Shown in pieces: positions 6,768 to 7,188 of a DNA stretch of 7,188 bases. The DNA is taken from the NCBI GenBank assembly GCA_016784825.1, contig JADHTT010000034.1:1-7188 (forward strand). Direction: 5' to 3'. Below the pieces are notes generated by a model that did no database searches, was not told the DNA's origin, and saw nothing but the letters and a program-made list of their open reading frames with translations. The stretch comes from Campylobacterales bacterium. GTDB taxonomy: Bacteria > Campylobacterota > Campylobacteria > Campylobacterales > Arcobacteraceae. A program made the position numbers and the translations under genes. Each line of letters begins with the position of its first letter. Positions within the stretch are counted from its first letter, which is position 1.

Positions 6768-7188
6768 ATGATTAAAAAAATAATCACTTACCCAAATCCT
6801 ATATTACGAACAAAGTCTAAAGATGTTGTGAAGTTTGATCAAGAACTTCACACACTTTTAGATGATATGAATGATACTATGATGTATGCAGCTGGTGTTG
6901 GTCTGGCTGCCATTCAAATAGGTGTACCTTTAAATGTCCTAATTATAAATATTCCTATTGAAGATCCAGAAAATCCAGAGCAGGAGATACAAACTTCTGA
7001 TAATCTAATTGAAGCAATCAATCCAGTTATTACACATAAAGATGGTGAACAAGTATATACTGAAGGATGCTTAAGTATCCCAGGTTTTCATGAAGAGATA
7101 ACTAGAGCTATGAATATCACTGTCCAATATAATGATAGAGATGGTAACTTTCACACAATTGATGCTGATGACTTTTTGGCTGTTGCAT
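6768..7188 (+). CDS. def: Peptide deformylase, truncated by the window edge
   Basis: Metalloenzyme that removes the N-terminal formyl group from new proteins. The 140 codons present begin MIKKIITYPNPILRTKSKDV and contain motif 1 GVGLAAIQIG (45-54) and motif 2 EGCLSIPGF (102-110), whose Cys104 is a metal ligand. The sequence stops at FLAVA, just before the expected motif 3 (HExDH) that supplies the two metal-binding histidines, so that part cannot be checked. It starts 6 bases after the clpP stop. There is no clear Shine-Dalgarno before this ATG, which suggests translation coupled to clpP. The Asp/Glu/Pro-rich stretch at about 64-73 (IEDPENPEQE) is a variable loop found in related deformylases. 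The order tig-clpP-def is conserved in Campylobacter and Helicobacter. Confidence 0.95.
   Translation, partial: MIKKIITYPNPILRTKSKDVVKFDQELHTLLDDMNDTMMYAAGVGLAAIQIGVPLNVLIINIPIEDPENPEQEIQTSDNLIEAINPVITHKDGEQVYTEGCLSIPGFHEEITRAMNITVQYNDRDGNFHTIDADDFLAVA

Overview
The window is an AT-rich (roughly one-third G+C by eye), densely packed stretch of chromosome that reads as Campylobacterota (the former Epsilonproteobacteria). Three things point there. The Fe-S assembly genes are a NifS/three-domain NifU pair with no other nif gene beside them, as in Helicobacter and Campylobacter. The gene order is trigger factor - clpP - def, which is conserved in that phylum. The candidate promoters are T-rich with TATAAT-like -10 boxes. 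A free-living or host-associated Sulfurimonas/Sulfurovum/Arcobacter-type organism fits, but the genus cannot be settled from this sequence.

Layout: (1) bases 1-137, minus strand: the N-terminus of a Crp/Fnr-type cyclic-nucleotide-binding-fold protein with a TTG start, cut by the window edge. (2) bases 138-277: a divergent AT-rich intergenic region with candidate promoters in both directions. (3) bases 278-2504: nifS and nifU, the likely general Fe-S cluster assembly operon, closed by a strong intrinsic terminator. (4) bases 2595-4809: a good sigma-70-type promoter followed by mscS and argH, 14 bases apart. (5) bases 4871-7188: tig, clpP and the first two-thirds of def, with gaps of 4 and 6 bases. 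These encode ribosome-associated folding, proteolysis and N-terminal deformylation of new proteins.

How the genes work together: NifS would supply sulfur from cysteine to the NifU scaffold. MscS is an osmotic safety valve. ArgH makes the last step of arginine synthesis. Tig and Def both act on nascent chains at the ribosome exit, and ClpP is the protease core that removes proteins delivered by Clp ATPases. Apart from the edge-cut genes, every reading frame is intact. I see no mobile element, CRISPR array, tRNA or rRNA.

I do not see a new biological system here. The most interesting signal is residue-level: the NifS protein keeps its PLP lysine and persulfide cysteine but has Met where the cysteine-desulfurase family has a substrate-binding Arg, and it also departs from two other conserved family motifs. 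MscS (pore-hinge Gly replaced by Ser) and ArgH (Gly of the fumarate-lyase signature replaced by Thr) show smaller departures of the same kind.
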